NCBI RefSeq assembly: GCF_029893345.1 | Contig: NZ_JARXVE010000009.1 | Coordinates: 1-64,000, forward strand | DNA from: Mycolicibacterium frederiksbergense | GTDB lineage: Bacteria > Actinomycetota > Actinomycetes > Mycobacteriales > Mycobacteriaceae | Length of the DNA stretch: 64,000 bases | Direction: 5' to 3' | The notes under the pieces: generated by a model | Database searches by the model: none | What the model saw: only the letters and a program-made list of their open reading frames with translations | Told to the model about the DNA's origin: nothing | Shown here: in pieces, positions 32,308-41,591 of the stretch | Numbering within the stretch: position 1 is the first letter of the stretch | Layout of the letters: every line of letters begins with the position of its first letter | Made by a program: the position numbers and the translations under genes

Positions 32308-34071
32308 TCAGGCCTCATTGTCGGCTCCGGCCTCCGTCCCATACCTGCCCGCGTTGAACAGCGACGCCACCGCACCGATCAGCATCATCACCGCGGCGGC
32401 GATGAACACCACCGTCAGCCCGGCATGGAACGGTTCGGTGATCAACCGCGGGAAGAACTCCTGCCCGGTCAGCACGTCAGCGTTGACACCGGGTTGCTGC
32501 AGCGCGTGTGAGGGGGCCAGCAATTCGGCGATCGGGTTGTATCCCAGGAACGCCGCGAACAGGCTGCCGACCGGCGGCAGGTTGGCGACATCCTGGGCCA
32601 CTGCCGACGAAACACCCTGTTGCTCAAGCCCGGTGCTCATCGCGGTGGGCAGGGTTCCGGCCAGCCCGACGATCATCAACGAGAAGAAGATGCCGATCGA
32701 CAGCGACGAGCCGGCGTTGAAGAACGTCGCCCGCACCCCGGAGGCCGCACCGCGCTCGGCCGCGGGCACCGCGGACATCACCGCCGCGGTGTTGGGCGCG
32801 GTGAAGATTCCGCCGCCCAGGCCGTTGAGGAACACCAGTAGCGCGAACAGCCAGTAGTTGAAGTCGACCGGGATCATCACCAGCGCCACGAAGGTCACGG
32901 CCATCAGCAGCATGCCGCCGACGGTGAACGGGCGCGCGCCGTAGCGGTCGGACAGTGTCCCGGCCAGCGGACCCGACACCAGGAAGCCGATGGTCATCGG
33001 CAGCATGTAGATGCCGGCCCACAGCGGGGTGGACTCGAAGCTGTAGCCGTGCAGCGGAAGCCAGATGCCCTGCAGCCAGATGATCAACATGAACTGCAGC
33101 CCGCCGCGGCCCACCGAGCTCATCAGCCCGGCCAGGTTGCCCATCCCGAACGCCGTGGTGCGGAACAGCCGGATGTTCATCATCGGGTGCTCGACCCGTA
33201 GTTCGATGAAGCAGAACCCGATCAGCAGCAGCACACCGGCGACAACCGCGCCCATCACCCAGGGGTTGAGCCAGCCGGTGGTGGACTCGCCGTAGGGCTG
33301 GATGCCGTAGGTGATGCCGATCAGCAGCACGGTCAGCCCGATGCCGAAGGTCAGGGTTCCGGCCCAGTCCAGCCGGCCGGGGCTGCGCACGCCGAGCTCT
33401 TTGAGCGAGCGGTAGCTCCAGATGGTGCCGAGGATGCCGACCGGGACGCCGACCCAGAAGATCGCCCGCCAGTCCCATTCGGAGAGCGCACCACCGATCA
33501 ACAGGCCCAGGAAGGAACCCGCGACCGCGGAGACCATGTTGACGCCCAGGGCCATGCCGCGCTGGTTGGCCGGGAAGGCGTCGGTGAGGATCGCCGACGA
33601 CGACGCCATCAGCATCGCGCCGCCCACACCTTGGACCACCCGCCAGCCGATCAGCCAGACCGCGCCGCCGCCGAGATGGAACGGGTCGATCGACAGGGCG
33701 ACCGCGGCCACGGTGAACACCACGAAGCCCAGGTTGTAGATCCGGACCCGGCCGTACATGTCGCCGAGGCGGCCGAACAGCACCACCAACACCGCGGTCA
33801 CCACCAGGTAGCCCATCAGCATCCACAGCAGGTAGCTGACGTTGGCCGGGGCCAGCGGGTTGAGCCCGATGCCCCGGAAGATCGCGGGCAGGGAGATCAG
33901 CACGATGGAGGCGTTGATGGTGGCCATCAAGGTGCCCAGGGTGGTGTTGGACAGCGCGATCCACTTGTACAACGGGTGGTCTTGATCCATTCGTTTGCGG
34001 CGGCGGGCCGTCTCGGCCTGGGCGGCGTCGACGACACCCAGGGTGTTCGTCGCTTCAGTCTCAGTCGTCAT
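32308..34071 (-). CDS. DHA2-type MFS transporter
   Basis: 587 residues from ATG 34071; the longer frame runs through the AT-rich promoter. About 14 helices; NASIVLISLPAIFRG in TM1 and LFGRLGDMYGRVRIYNLG as motif A, with PANQRGMALG after TM5. A proton-coupled exporter of unknown drug or metabolite. Upstream, 34128-34165 is markedly AT-rich for this genome and probably holds its promoter. Divergent from thiC. Confidence 0.88.
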   Translation of the reverse strand: MTTETEATNTLGVVDAAQAETARRRKRMDQDHPLYKWIALSNTTLGTLMATINASIVLISLPAIFRGIGLNPLAPANVSYLLWMLMGYLVVTAVLVVLFGRLGDMYGRVRIYNLGFVVFTVAAVALSIDPFHLGGGAVWLIGWRVVQGVGGAMLMASSSAILTDAFPANQRGMALGVNMVSAVAGSFLGLLIGGALSEWDWRAIFWVGVPVGILGTIWSYRSLKELGVRSPGRLDWAGTLTFGIGLTVLLIGITYGIQPYGESTTGWLNPWVMGAVVAGVLLLIGFCFIELRVEHPMMNIRLFRTTAFGMGNLAGLMSSVGRGGLQFMLIIWLQGIWLPLHGYSFESTPLWAGIYMLPMTIGFLVSGPLAGTLSDRYGARPFTVGGMLLMAVTFVALVMIPVDFNYWLFALLVFLNGLGGGIFTAPNTAAVMSAVPAAERGAASGVRATFFNAGSSLSIGIFFSLMIVGLAGTLPTAMSTGLEQQGVSSAVAQDVANLPPVGSLFAAFLGYNPIAELLAPSHALQQPGVNADVLTGQEFFPRLITEPFHAGLTVVFIAAAVMMLIGAVASLFNAGRYGTEAGADNEA

Positions 34072-34318
34072 CTTGTGTTCGCTTTTCGTATCGCTTAACG
34101 GGACCAAATCGGGGCCAGCGACGACCCAATACCTGCAAAACATATACATTAGCTATGCAAATCGGGCTGCGGCAACTCCCCGTCGCGGGGCCGCCTGCCC
34201 GCTTCGCCGGTTTCGACGTCAAGGTTGCGCAACCAGGCTCAACCCAGCCCTGGTGTCGGAAACCGTGACGTCCGGTTCCCCTCGCCGCCACGACTGCGCT
34301 AGGTTGGGGCCTGCAAAC
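34072..34318. other. divergent intergenic region, MFS gene / thiC
   Basis: 247 bases without a gene. An AT-rich stretch (34128-34165) likely carries the MFS promoter on the minus strand. TAGGTT at 34300-34305 is a TANNNT -10 candidate for thiC that would start transcription just before the riboswitch. Confidence 0.5.
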
Positions 34319-34408
34319 CACACGCGGGAGTGCGCACGAGCGCACTGAGAGGACGGGTACGCCCGTCGACCGTACGAACCTGACCGGGTAATGCCGGCGT
34401 AGGGAGAT
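34319..34408 (+). ncRNA. TPP riboswitch (THI element) upstream of thiC
   Basis: The conserved parts of the thiamine-pyrophosphate aptamer occur in order: CGCGGGAGTGC start of P1/P2, CTGAGA at 34345-34350, and ACCTGACCGGGTAATGCCGG followed by CGTAGGGA at the 3' end. The final GGGAG also serves as the thiC ribosome-binding site six bases before the ATG, so thiamine pyrophosphate binding should directly hide it and stop translation. Confidence 0.93.
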
Positions 34409-34411
34409 GAA

Positions 34412-36031
34412 ATGAGTAGTGCTGTTGTCGACCCATCCGTGACCACCGGTCCGATCACCGGAAGCACCAAGGTCTATCGCGAAATCGCGCATGCCGGCGT
34501 GAGCATGCGGGTGCCATATCGCCGGGTGAACCTCACCAATGGTGAGCATCTGGACCTGCATGACACCTCGGGCCCGTACACCGATGCGGACGCGGCGATC
34601 GACCTGAACGCCGGCCTGCCGCCGCGGCCCGGCGTGGTGTCCGACCGCGGCACCCAGCTGCAACGCGCCCGGGCCGGGGAAATCACCGCCGAGATGGCGT
34701 ATATCGCTGAGCGCGAGGGTGTCTCGCCGGAGCTGGTGCGCGACGAGGTCGCGCGGGGCCGCGCGGTCATCCCGGCCAATCACAATCATCCCGAGAGCGA
34801 GCCGATGATCATCGGCAAGGCGTTCTCGGTGAAAATCAATGCCAATATCGGCAATTCGGCCGTCACCTCCTCGATCGCCGAAGAGGTGGACAAGATGGTG
34901 TGGGCCACCCGCTGGGGCGCCGACACCATCATGGACCTGTCGACGGGCAAGGACATCCACCTGACCCGGGAATGGATTCTGCGCAACTCCCCCGTCCCGG
35001 TCGGCACCGTCCCGATCTACCAGGCACTGGAGAAGGTCAACGGTGACCCCACCAAGTTGACCTGGGAAATGTACCGCGACACCGTGATTGAGCAATGCGA
35101 GCAGGGCGTCGACTACATGACGGTGCACGCCGGGGTGCTGCTGCGCTACATCCCGCTGACGGTCAACCGGGTCACCGGCATCGTGTCCCGGGGCGGATCG
35201 ATCATGGCGGCCTGGTGCCTGGCCCACCACACCGAATCGTTCCTGTACACCAACTTTGACGAACTCTGCGAGATCCTGGCCCGCTACGACGTCACCTTCT
35301 CCCTGGGCGACGGGCTGCGGCCCGGGTCGATCGCCGACGCCAACGACGAAGCCCAGTTCGCCGAGCTGCGCACCCTGGGCGAACTCACCAAGATCGCCAA
35401 ATCCCATGGCGTACAGGTGATGATCGAAGGCCCCGGCCACATTCCCATGCACAAGATCGTGGAGAACGTGCGCCTGGAGGAGGAGCTGTGCGAGGAGGCG
35501 CCGTTCTACACCCTGGGACCGTTGGCCACCGATATCGCACCGGCCTATGACCACATCACCTCGGCGATCGGCGCGGCCATCATCGCCCAGGCCGGCACCG
35601 CGATGCTGTGCTACGTCACGCCCAAGGAACACCTGGGCCTGCCGGACCGCAAGGACGTCAAGGACGGGGTGATCGCCTACAAGATCGCCGCGCACGCCGC
35701 CGATCTGGCCAAGGGGCATCCCCGGGCGCAGCAGCGCGACGACGCGCTCTCCAAGGCCCGGTTCGAGTTCCGTTGGCACGACCAGTTCGCGCTGTCCCTG
35801 GACCCGGACACCGCCCGCGAATTCCACGACGAGACGCTGCCGGCCGAACCGGCCAAGACCGCGCATTTCTGTTCGATGTGCGGGCCGAAGTTCTGCTCGA
35901 TGCGTATTTCGCACGACATCCGTGACACCTATCCCGATGGTGTGCCCGACGAGATCGCGGCCGGGATGGCCGCCAAGTCTCAGGAGTTCGCCGAACACGG
36001 CAACCGCGTCTATCTACCCTTGACCTCGTGA
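34412..36031 (+). CDS. thiC: phosphomethylpyrimidine synthase ThiC
   Basis: 539 residues, against about 547 in M. tuberculosis (Rv0423c). The radical-SAM 4Fe-4S cluster motif CSMCGPKFC sits at 487-495 (CX2CX4C) near the C-terminus as usual. NANIGNSAV, DLSTGKDIH and EGPGHIPMHKI are conserved substrate-site stretches. Converts aminoimidazole ribotide to HMP-phosphate in thiamine synthesis. Controlled by the TPP riboswitch. thiD follows after seven bases. Confidence 0.97.
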   Translation: MSSAVVDPSVTTGPITGSTKVYREIAHAGVSMRVPYRRVNLTNGEHLDLHDTSGPYTDADAAIDLNAGLPPRPGVVSDRGTQLQRARAGEITAEMAYIAEREGVSPELVRDEVARGRAVIPANHNHPESEPMIIGKAFSVKINANIGNSAVTSSIAEEVDKMVWATRWGADTIMDLSTGKDIHLTREWILRNSPVPVGTVPIYQALEKVNGDPTKLTWEMYRDTVIEQCEQGVDYMTVHAGVLLRYIPLTVNRVTGIVSRGGSIMAAWCLAHHTESFLYTNFDELCEILARYDVTFSLGDGLRPGSIADANDEAQFAELRTLGELTKIAKSHGVQVMIEGPGHIPMHKIVENVRLEEELCEEAPFYTLGPLATDIAPAYDHITSAIGAAIIAQAGTAMLCYVTPKEHLGLPDRKDVKDGVIAYKIAAHAADLAKGHPRAQQRDDALSKARFEFRWHDQFALSLDPDTAREFHDETLPAEPAKTAHFCSMCGPKFCSMRISHDIRDTYPDGVPDEIAAGMAAKSQEFAEHGNRVYLPLTS

Positions 36032-36038
36032 GGCCGAA

Positions 36039-36875
36039 GTGAACTACCTGCCGCTGCCCGCAGTGGGTGACACGCCGCTGCGGGTGATGACCATCGCCGG
36101 CTCCGATTCCGGCGGTGGCGCCGGAATCCAGGCCGACCTGCGGACCTTCGCCATGCTCGGTCTGCACGGCTGTGTCGCGCTGACCGCGGTGACCGTGCAG
36201 AACTCGGTCGGTGTCAAGGGATTTCACGAGGTCCCGGTCGACGTGATCGCCGATCAGATCTCGGCGGTCACCTCCGACATCGGGATTCAGGCCGCCAAGA
36301 CCGGGATGCTGGCCTCCTCGGAGATCATCACCACGATCGCCAAGACCTGGCGGGCCGAGGGCCTGGCTGCACATGTGCCGCTGGTCGTCGACCCGGTGTG
36401 CGCGTCGATGCACGGCGATCCGTTGCTGCACCACAGCGCCCTGGACGCGCTGCGCACGGAGCTGTTTCCGCTGGCCACGCTGGTCACCCCGAACCTCGAC
36501 GAGGTAGGGCTGCTGGTGGGTGTGGAGGTCGTCGACCAAACGTCGCAACGCGAGGCGGCGCGGGCACTGCACGCCCTGGGGCCCGGATGGGTACTGGTCA
36601 AGGGCGGGCACATGCGCGCGTCGGCGGCCAGCCCGGACGTGCTGTTCGACGGCACCGACTTCTACGAATTCGCCGCGCCCCGGATCGACACCGGTCACGA
36701 CCACGGCGCCGGCGATACCCTCGCGGCCGCCACGACCTGCGCTCTGGCACACGGCTATTCGGTGCCGGAGGCGGTGGAGTTCGCCAAGAGCTGGGTGACC
36801 GAATGCATCCGGGCGGCCTATCCACTCGGGCACGGCCACGGCCCGGTGAACGCGCTGTTCCGGCTGCAGTCATGA
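36039..36875 (+). CDS. thiD: hydroxymethylpyrimidine/phosphomethylpyrimidine kinase ThiD
   Basis: 278 residues from GTG 36039. TIAGSDSGGGAGIQADLRTF at the N-terminus and DHGAGDTLAAATTCALAHG near the C-terminus (ribokinase-type anion hole and catalytic Asp) identify ThiD. Phosphorylates HMP and HMP-P made by ThiC. Overlaps the next gene by four bases, so it shares the riboswitch-controlled transcript. Confidence 0.96.
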   Translation: MNYLPLPAVGDTPLRVMTIAGSDSGGGAGIQADLRTFAMLGLHGCVALTAVTVQNSVGVKGFHEVPVDVIADQISAVTSDIGIQAAKTGMLASSEIITTIAKTWRAEGLAAHVPLVVDPVCASMHGDPLLHHSALDALRTELFPLATLVTPNLDEVGLLVGVEVVDQTSQREAARALHALGPGWVLVKGGHMRASAASPDVLFDGTDFYEFAAPRIDTGHDHGAGDTLAAATTCALAHGYSVPEAVEFAKSWVTECIRAAYPLGHGHGPVNALFRLQS

Positions 36876-37498
36876 GCCTCGACGCGATCGCGGGCATCGC
36901 CCACGAACCCGACGGCACCCCGAATGGGGTCGTGGTGCTCACCCACGGCGCCGGCGGCAACCGGGAATCGCCGCTGCTGGTCCGGATCTGCGACGAATGG
37001 GCCGGCCGCGGCTGGCTGGCCATCCGGTACAACCTGCCGTACCGGCGGCGCAGGCCCAAGGGACCGCCGTCGGGGTCGGCGGCCGGTGACCAGGAAGGGA
37101 TCGCTGAGGCGATCGCGCTGGCCCGCACCCTCACCGCTGGCCCCGTGATCGCGGGTGGGCATTCCTATGGCGGGCGAATGACCTCGATGGTGACGGCGGA
37201 CGGGGCGGGCCCCGACGTACTGACCCTGTTCTCCTACCCACTGCATCCGCCGGGCAAGCCGGAACGCGCCCGCACCGAACATCTGCCCCGCATCGCGGTG
37301 CCGACGGTGTTCACCCACGGCACCGCCGATCCGTTCGGCTCGATCGACGAGCTCAACGCCGCGGCGGCACTGGTCGGCGGCCCCACCGAGATGGTCGTCA
37401 TCACCGGCGCCCGCCACGACCTGGGTTCCAAGACCCTCGACGTTCCGGCCCTTGCGGTGGATGCGGCGTTGCGGGCACTCGATATCGTCGAACCATGA
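36872..37498 (+). CDS. alpha/beta-hydrolase, dienelactone-like (Rv0421c-like)
   Basis: 208 residues. LTHGAGGNRES forms the oxyanion loop, GGHSYGGRM the nucleophile elbow (Ser near residue 92), HGTADPFG the acid, and ITGARHDLG the His. Such small hydrolases resemble KANL3/Tex30-type proteins. Coupled by four-base overlaps to thiD and to the following membrane protein; same order as Rv0422c-Rv0420c. A link to thiamine is positional only. Confidence 0.87.
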   Translation: MSLDAIAGIAHEPDGTPNGVVVLTHGAGGNRESPLLVRICDEWAGRGWLAIRYNLPYRRRRPKGPPSGSAAGDQEGIAEAIALARTLTAGPVIAGGHSYGGRMTSMVTADGAGPDVLTLFSYPLHPPGKPERARTEHLPRIAVPTVFTHGTADPFGSIDELNAAAALVGGPTEMVVITGARHDLGSKTLDVPALAVDAALRALDIVEP

Positions 37499-38043
37499 CC
37501 TACCCGCCCGGTCCTCCCGGCCCCGGCTATCCGCCGCCACCACCGCAGCCGTATTCCATGGGGCCTGGCCAGTTTCCGGCGCCCCAGAGCCAGCCCCCGA
37601 AAACGTCCCCGGCGCTCAAGTGGGTGCTGCTGGGGGTCGTGGTTCTGGTCGCGCTCGTCGTCGCGGCCGGGGCGGTGTTCGTGCTCGCGAAGGATCGCGG
37701 GGCGACCGGGGCCAGTGAGGTCAAGTCCGGCGACTGCCTGGCCGAAATCCCCGACAGCAGCCGTGTGCTCTACGTCAAGACCCTGGGGTGCGATCAGCCG
37801 CACAAGGGTGAGGTGTTCGCGGTGCTGACGCTGCCGGATGGAGATTTCCCCGGAGAGGCCGCGGTGGTCAAGTACACCGACAAGTGCGCGCCTGCGCTGG
37901 CCCAGTACGCCCCGGACACTATCGAGGATCCTGAGATCCAGCTGTTCGTGCTGTACCCGACAGCCGACTCCTGGCAACGTGGGGACCGCACCGTGACATG
38001 CATCGCGACCAGCGAGAATCCCCGCACCGGGAAATTAGGGTAA
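37495..38043 (+). CDS. Pro-rich membrane protein with septum-formation-like domain (Rv0420c-like)
   Basis: 182 residues. The first 38 are Pro/Gly/Tyr-rich and cytoplasmic; one membrane helix (about 42-65) follows, then an external domain with paired cysteines (SGDCLAEI, LGCDQPH, DKCAPAL, VTCIAT) typical of the Septum_form family. Overlaps the hydrolase by four bases and ends the thi operon. Its layout resembles the protein at 31448. Confidence 0.8.
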   Translation: MTYPPGPPGPGYPPPPPQPYSMGPGQFPAPQSQPPKTSPALKWVLLGVVVLVALVVAAGAVFVLAKDRGATGASEVKSGDCLAEIPDSSRVLYVKTLGCDQPHKGEVFAVLTLPDGDFPGEAAVVKYTDKCAPALAQYAPDTIEDPEIQLFVLYPTADSWQRGDRTVTCIATSENPRTGKLG

Positions 38044-38089
38044 CGCCCTACTCTAGTCCGCCCAGTTCGGGCGAACTGACACTCGACTC

Positions 38090-39469
38090 ATGGTCGAGAC
38101 CAAGGATGCTCCGGCTATTTCGACGCTGCCGCTGGCACCGCGCAATCCGTTGCCGTACCGGCAGATGCTCAAAGCGTTGCGGTCCTTCATCGAGGGCCAC
38201 CAGGCGCTCCGCGACGCCGGCGGTCCGGTCAGCCGGATGGTGCTGGGGCCGCGGTGGCTCATCCCGCCGGCCCTGCTGATCACCTCCCCACAGGGAGCGC
38301 GCGACGTCCTTGGGCGCAGTGATGCCGTCGCCGACCGCGGCGGCGCGCTCAACATGATCGAGTTACGTCGGCTGATGGGCGGCAACTTGCTGAATCTGCC
38401 GCATGAGCGCTGGCTGCCGCGGCGGCGCACGGTGCAGCCGATGTTCACCAAGCAGAACGTTCCGCGGTATGCGGGGCACATGGCCGCCGCGGCGCAATCG
38501 ATCGCCGACGGCTGGCGCGACGGTGAGACGGTCGATCTGGATGTCGCGTGCCGGGCGCTCACCCTGCGTGCGCTGGGCCGCTCGGTGTTCGGGTTGGATC
38601 TCGACGAGCGGGCCAACGACGTGGGCCCGGCGCTGCGGACCGCGTTGTGCTGGATTTCCGACCGGGCGGTGCGGCCGGTGAACTTACCGCAGTGGGTGCC
38701 CACCGGCGGCCAGCGGCGGGCCAAGGCGGCGAATGCCCATCTGCATCAGCTGGCCGCCGAGATCCTTGCCGCCGTGCGCGCCGATCCTGATCGGGACGCG
38801 CCGCTGGTGCGTGCCCTCATCGAGGCTCGCGACCCGGACACCGGGCTAGCGCTCACCGACGACGAAATCTGCCATGAATTGGTGCTTTTCATGCTCGCCG
38901 GACACGACACCACCTCCACCACACTGTGCTACTCGCTGTGGGCGCTGGGCCGCAATCCCGATATCCAGGCCCGCGTGCACGCCGAAGTCGCCGCACTGGG
39001 CGAGCGCACGCTGACCCCCGAGGACGTGCCGCACCTGGAGCACACCGTGCGGGTTCTGCATGAAGCACTGCGGTTGTGCCCGCCCGGTGCCGGCACGCCA
39101 CGGATGCTCAACGAGGAGATGACCGTCCACGGCTACCGGGCCGAGGCCGGCACGATGGCCATCGTCAACTTCTATGTCATGCACCGTGATCCGGCGCTGT
39201 GGGAGAACCCGTTGACCTTCGACCCGGACCGCTTCACCCCCGAGCGCTCCGCTGGCCGAAACCGTTGGCAATACCTGCCTTTCGGCGGGGGTCCACGGTC
39301 CTGCGTCGGCGATCACTTTGCCATGCTGGAGACCACCCTGGCCCTGGCCACCATCGTCGGCAGCATTCACGTCGAATCCCTGCACAACGACTTCCCGGTG
39401 GAGACCCCCTTCACCGTGATCGCCGCGGAGCCGATCCCGGCCCGCATTACCAGGAGGAGAACACCATGA
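38090..39469 (+). CDS. cytochrome P450
   Basis: 459 residues. I-helix AGHDTTS, K-helix EALR and the haem loop FGGGPRSCVG with axial Cys405. No membrane anchor, so it is soluble and needs a separate ferredoxin and reductase, which are not in the window. The length and the HDTTSTTL/RxxCVGDHFA style resemble mycobacterial P450s near the CYP4-like groups, but the subfamily cannot be fixed. A four-base overlap with the DUF3303 gene suggests a joint function. Confidence 0.93.
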   Translation: MVETKDAPAISTLPLAPRNPLPYRQMLKALRSFIEGHQALRDAGGPVSRMVLGPRWLIPPALLITSPQGARDVLGRSDAVADRGGALNMIELRRLMGGNLLNLPHERWLPRRRTVQPMFTKQNVPRYAGHMAAAAQSIADGWRDGETVDLDVACRALTLRALGRSVFGLDLDERANDVGPALRTALCWISDRAVRPVNLPQWVPTGGQRRAKAANAHLHQLAAEILAAVRADPDRDAPLVRALIEARDPDTGLALTDDEICHELVLFMLAGHDTTSTTLCYSLWALGRNPDIQARVHAEVAALGERTLTPEDVPHLEHTVRVLHEALRLCPPGAGTPRMLNEEMTVHGYRAEAGTMAIVNFYVMHRDPALWENPLTFDPDRFTPERSAGRNRWQYLPFGGGPRSCVGDHFAMLETTLALATIVGSIHVESLHNDFPVETPFTVIAAEPIPARITRRRTP

Positions 39470-39735
39470 AGTTCATCGTGCACTGGACTCAGTCACAAGC
39501 TAACTTCCGTGACGCGGTCGAGAAGTTCAAGAAGACCGGCGGCCAGGTTCCGAAAGGGGCGAAAATGCTCCACCGTTGGTGGGGCATGAACGGCCAGGGC
39601 TTCGCCATCGTGGAGACCGACGACGCCAAGACCATGTTCGAATCGGTCGCCGAATGGGGTGAGTTCCTCACCTTTGACATCACGCCCGCGGTGGAGGACG
39701 CCGAGGCCGGCGAGGTGATTGCCAAGCTGTTCTGA
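39466..39735 (+). CDS. DUF3303 small protein
   Basis: 89 residues, dimeric alpha-beta-barrel-like: KFIVHWTQSQANFRDAVEKF, a Trp pair (HRWWGMNGQG) and FAIVETDDAKTMFESVAEW are the DUF3303 pattern. AGGAGGAGA gives a strong ribosome-binding site inside the P450 end. Coupled to the P450; might bind its product, but no function is known. Confidence 0.83.
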   Translation: MKFIVHWTQSQANFRDAVEKFKKTGGQVPKGAKMLHRWWGMNGQGFAIVETDDAKTMFESVAEWGEFLTFDITPAVEDAEAGEVIAKLF

Positions 39736-39842
39736 CGGCCTGGCCAATACTGCCTTTCCGCCGGTGAGCAGACCGGCGCGAGGTTATGCTCGCGTTGCCG
39801 CGTGCTGTGCGGTTGCGTGGCGGGAAGGTGGGAAGCTGGCCC

Positions 39843-40787
39843 ATGCGCGCTGCGTCCGATAACCCCTGGCCCGCACTACTGGTGTCGGATTGGGAGCCCA
39901 CCCGCGACACCCTGCACATGTGGACGCAGATCGTGGGAAAGATCCGCCTGACGTATTCGCCATTGCTCAACCATTGGTGGCAGGTGACCTTCTATGTGAG
40001 TCCGCGCGGCCTGACGACGTCTTCGATTCCGTATCGAAACCGGTTGTTCGACATGGAGTTCGACTTCATCGACCATGTGCTGGCGATCCGCACCAGCGAC
40101 GGTGGATCGCGCACCGTCGCGTTGGCCCCGAAGTCGGTCGCCGAGTTCTACGCCGAAACCTTTGCCGCATTGGAGCAGCTGGGCATCGAATCGCGAATCA
40201 CCGCGCGTCCCAACGAGGTCGTCGTTGCCATACCGTTTGCCGAAGATCACCAACACGCGTCCTACGACCCCGAAGCCGCCAACGCGTTCTGGCGTCAACT
40301 GGTACAGGCGCACCGGGTGATCAGCGATTTCCGTGCGTATTTCATCGGCAAGGTGAACCCCGTGCACTTCTTCTGGGGCTCATTCGACCTGGCCTGCACC
40401 AGATTCTCCGGCCGTCCCGCGCCCAAGCACTCCGGTGGCGCACTCAACTGCCCCGATTGGGTGATGGTGGAAGGGTATTCGCACGAGTTGAGCAGTTGTG
40501 GATTCTGGCCGGGCGGCGGCGAAGAAGGCGCGTTCTACGCCTACGCCTATCCCGAGCCGGACGGTTTCGCGGACTATCCCGTCGGCCCGGACGCAGCGTT
40601 CTACAGCCCGGACTTCAAGCAGTTCCTGCTGCCCTACGAAGCGGTGCGAACGTCCACCGACCCCGACCGCGCCCTGTTGGAATTCTTGCAGTCCAGCTAC
40701 GCCGCCGCGGCCGACCTCGGCGACTGGGATCGGGCGGGCCTGGAATGCGATCCGCAGCGCTGGCCACCGCACCCGGCATTGAGGTAA
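39843..40787 (+). CDS. DUF5996-family protein
   Basis: 314 residues from ATG 39843; TTG/ATG 39786 would add 19 residues of poor character. WPALLVSDWEPTRDTLHMW, NHWWQVTFYVSPRGLTTS, the repeated phrase FWGSFDLACTRFSGR and the C-terminal FYAYAYPEP are characteristic. No catalytic residues are known. Probably cytosolic. Reads with the P450/DUF3303 genes but 107 bases separate them, with a weak 6-bp hairpin at 39760-39777. Confidence 0.82.
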   Translation: MRAASDNPWPALLVSDWEPTRDTLHMWTQIVGKIRLTYSPLLNHWWQVTFYVSPRGLTTSSIPYRNRLFDMEFDFIDHVLAIRTSDGGSRTVALAPKSVAEFYAETFAALEQLGIESRITARPNEVVVAIPFAEDHQHASYDPEAANAFWRQLVQAHRVISDFRAYFIGKVNPVHFFWGSFDLACTRFSGRPAPKHSGGALNCPDWVMVEGYSHELSSCGFWPGGGEEGAFYAYAYPEPDGFADYPVGPDAAFYSPDFKQFLLPYEAVRTSTDPDRALLEFLQSSYAAAADLGDWDRAGLECDPQRWPPHPALR

Positions 40788-40829
40788 CCGTCGCCGCCGC
40801 GTGCGTAACGCTGTGGCGCACGCTACCGA

Positions 40830-41330
40830 CTAAGACCTAGTCTCAGCACTCAGCCCGGCAAGTACCTGTTCGCGCAGGATGTCGGCGTGCCCGCAGTGAT
40901 GTGCCAGCTCGCGCAGGACTTGCAAATACACCCAACGCAGCGTGCGCGGCCCGGCCCGATGGCCGGTCACGACGGCGTCCAGCGGCAGATCAGCGACCGC
41001 CGACCGCGCCGTCGCGCAGGCCTCCCGGTAGGCCGCCGTAACCGAGGCGACGGTGTCGTCGTCGGCGAGCCGGAAGGACTCGTCCGGGCTCTGCACCAAA
41101 CCGAGCTCACGACGGGACGTGCCATTCACGCACTCCTCGAACCACACCCGCTGCATCCACGTGACGTGCTTGAGCAGCCCGAGCAACGTCGTCGCCGACA
41201 AGACGAGCCGGCGGCGGGCCTGCTCCTCGGTCAGGCCCGCGAGGGTTAGCTCCAGCGCGCTCCGGTACTCCTCGACGAACGCATCGAACTGGGCGCGTTC
41301 CTCGTCAAGCCGCACATCGAACGAGCCCAT
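40830..41330 (-). CDS. DinB/DUF664-family protein
   Basis: 166 residues from ATG 41330, supported by GGGAG; the frame extends further to 41393 without such a signal. Four-helix DinB-like bundle: QFDAFVEEYRSALELTLAGL, TTLLGLLKHVTWMQRVWF with the metal His, and LRELAHHCGHADILREQ with the other His residues. Such proteins include metal-dependent thiol transferases using mycothiol or bacillithiol. Substrate unknown. Confidence 0.82.
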   Translation of the reverse strand: MGSFDVRLDEERAQFDAFVEEYRSALELTLAGLTEEQARRRLVLSATTLLGLLKHVTWMQRVWFEECVNGTSRRELGLVQSPDESFRLADDDTVASVTAAYREACATARSAVADLPLDAVVTGHRAGPRTLRWVYLQVLRELAHHCGHADILREQVLAGLSAETRS

Positions 41331-41591
41331 CAGAGTCTCCCATCCCGCCGCAGGCCGTGGGGCCGGCAGCGCACGAGCGGCGGCCCACGCCAACGATTCT
41401 AAGATGTGTTGAAAGCACTCCTGCTACGCGAACCCAACCGGTCGGCAACTGCGCATCGGCACGGCCGTACTATTTCAACCCAAGCGGCGAGGCAACGCCG
41501 CTACGACCGGTGACGACCCTCCGGGCCGTCACCGAAGCTTCACGATTCTCGTTGAGCGACTACACATTTGCCTGATCAGAGAGGGTCACAA
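41331..41591. other. divergent intergenic region with two hairpins
   Basis: 261 bases without a gene. GCGGCG/CGCCGC (41484-41489, 41496-41501) and GGTGACG/CGTCACC (41509-41515, 41527-41533) can form two neighbouring stem-loops about 60-100 bases before the gene at 41592. They may be leader structures or an operator. Confidence 0.4.

Noticed and set aside
34061..35998. 645-residue open frame antisense to thiC
   Set aside because: Low-complexity His/Gly/Arg-rich translation typical of GC-rich antisense shadow; thiC is certain on the other strand.
39760..39777. GCCGGT/ACCGGC hairpin after the DUF3303 gene as terminator
   Set aside because: Only six pairs and no T-run; too weak to list as a terminator.
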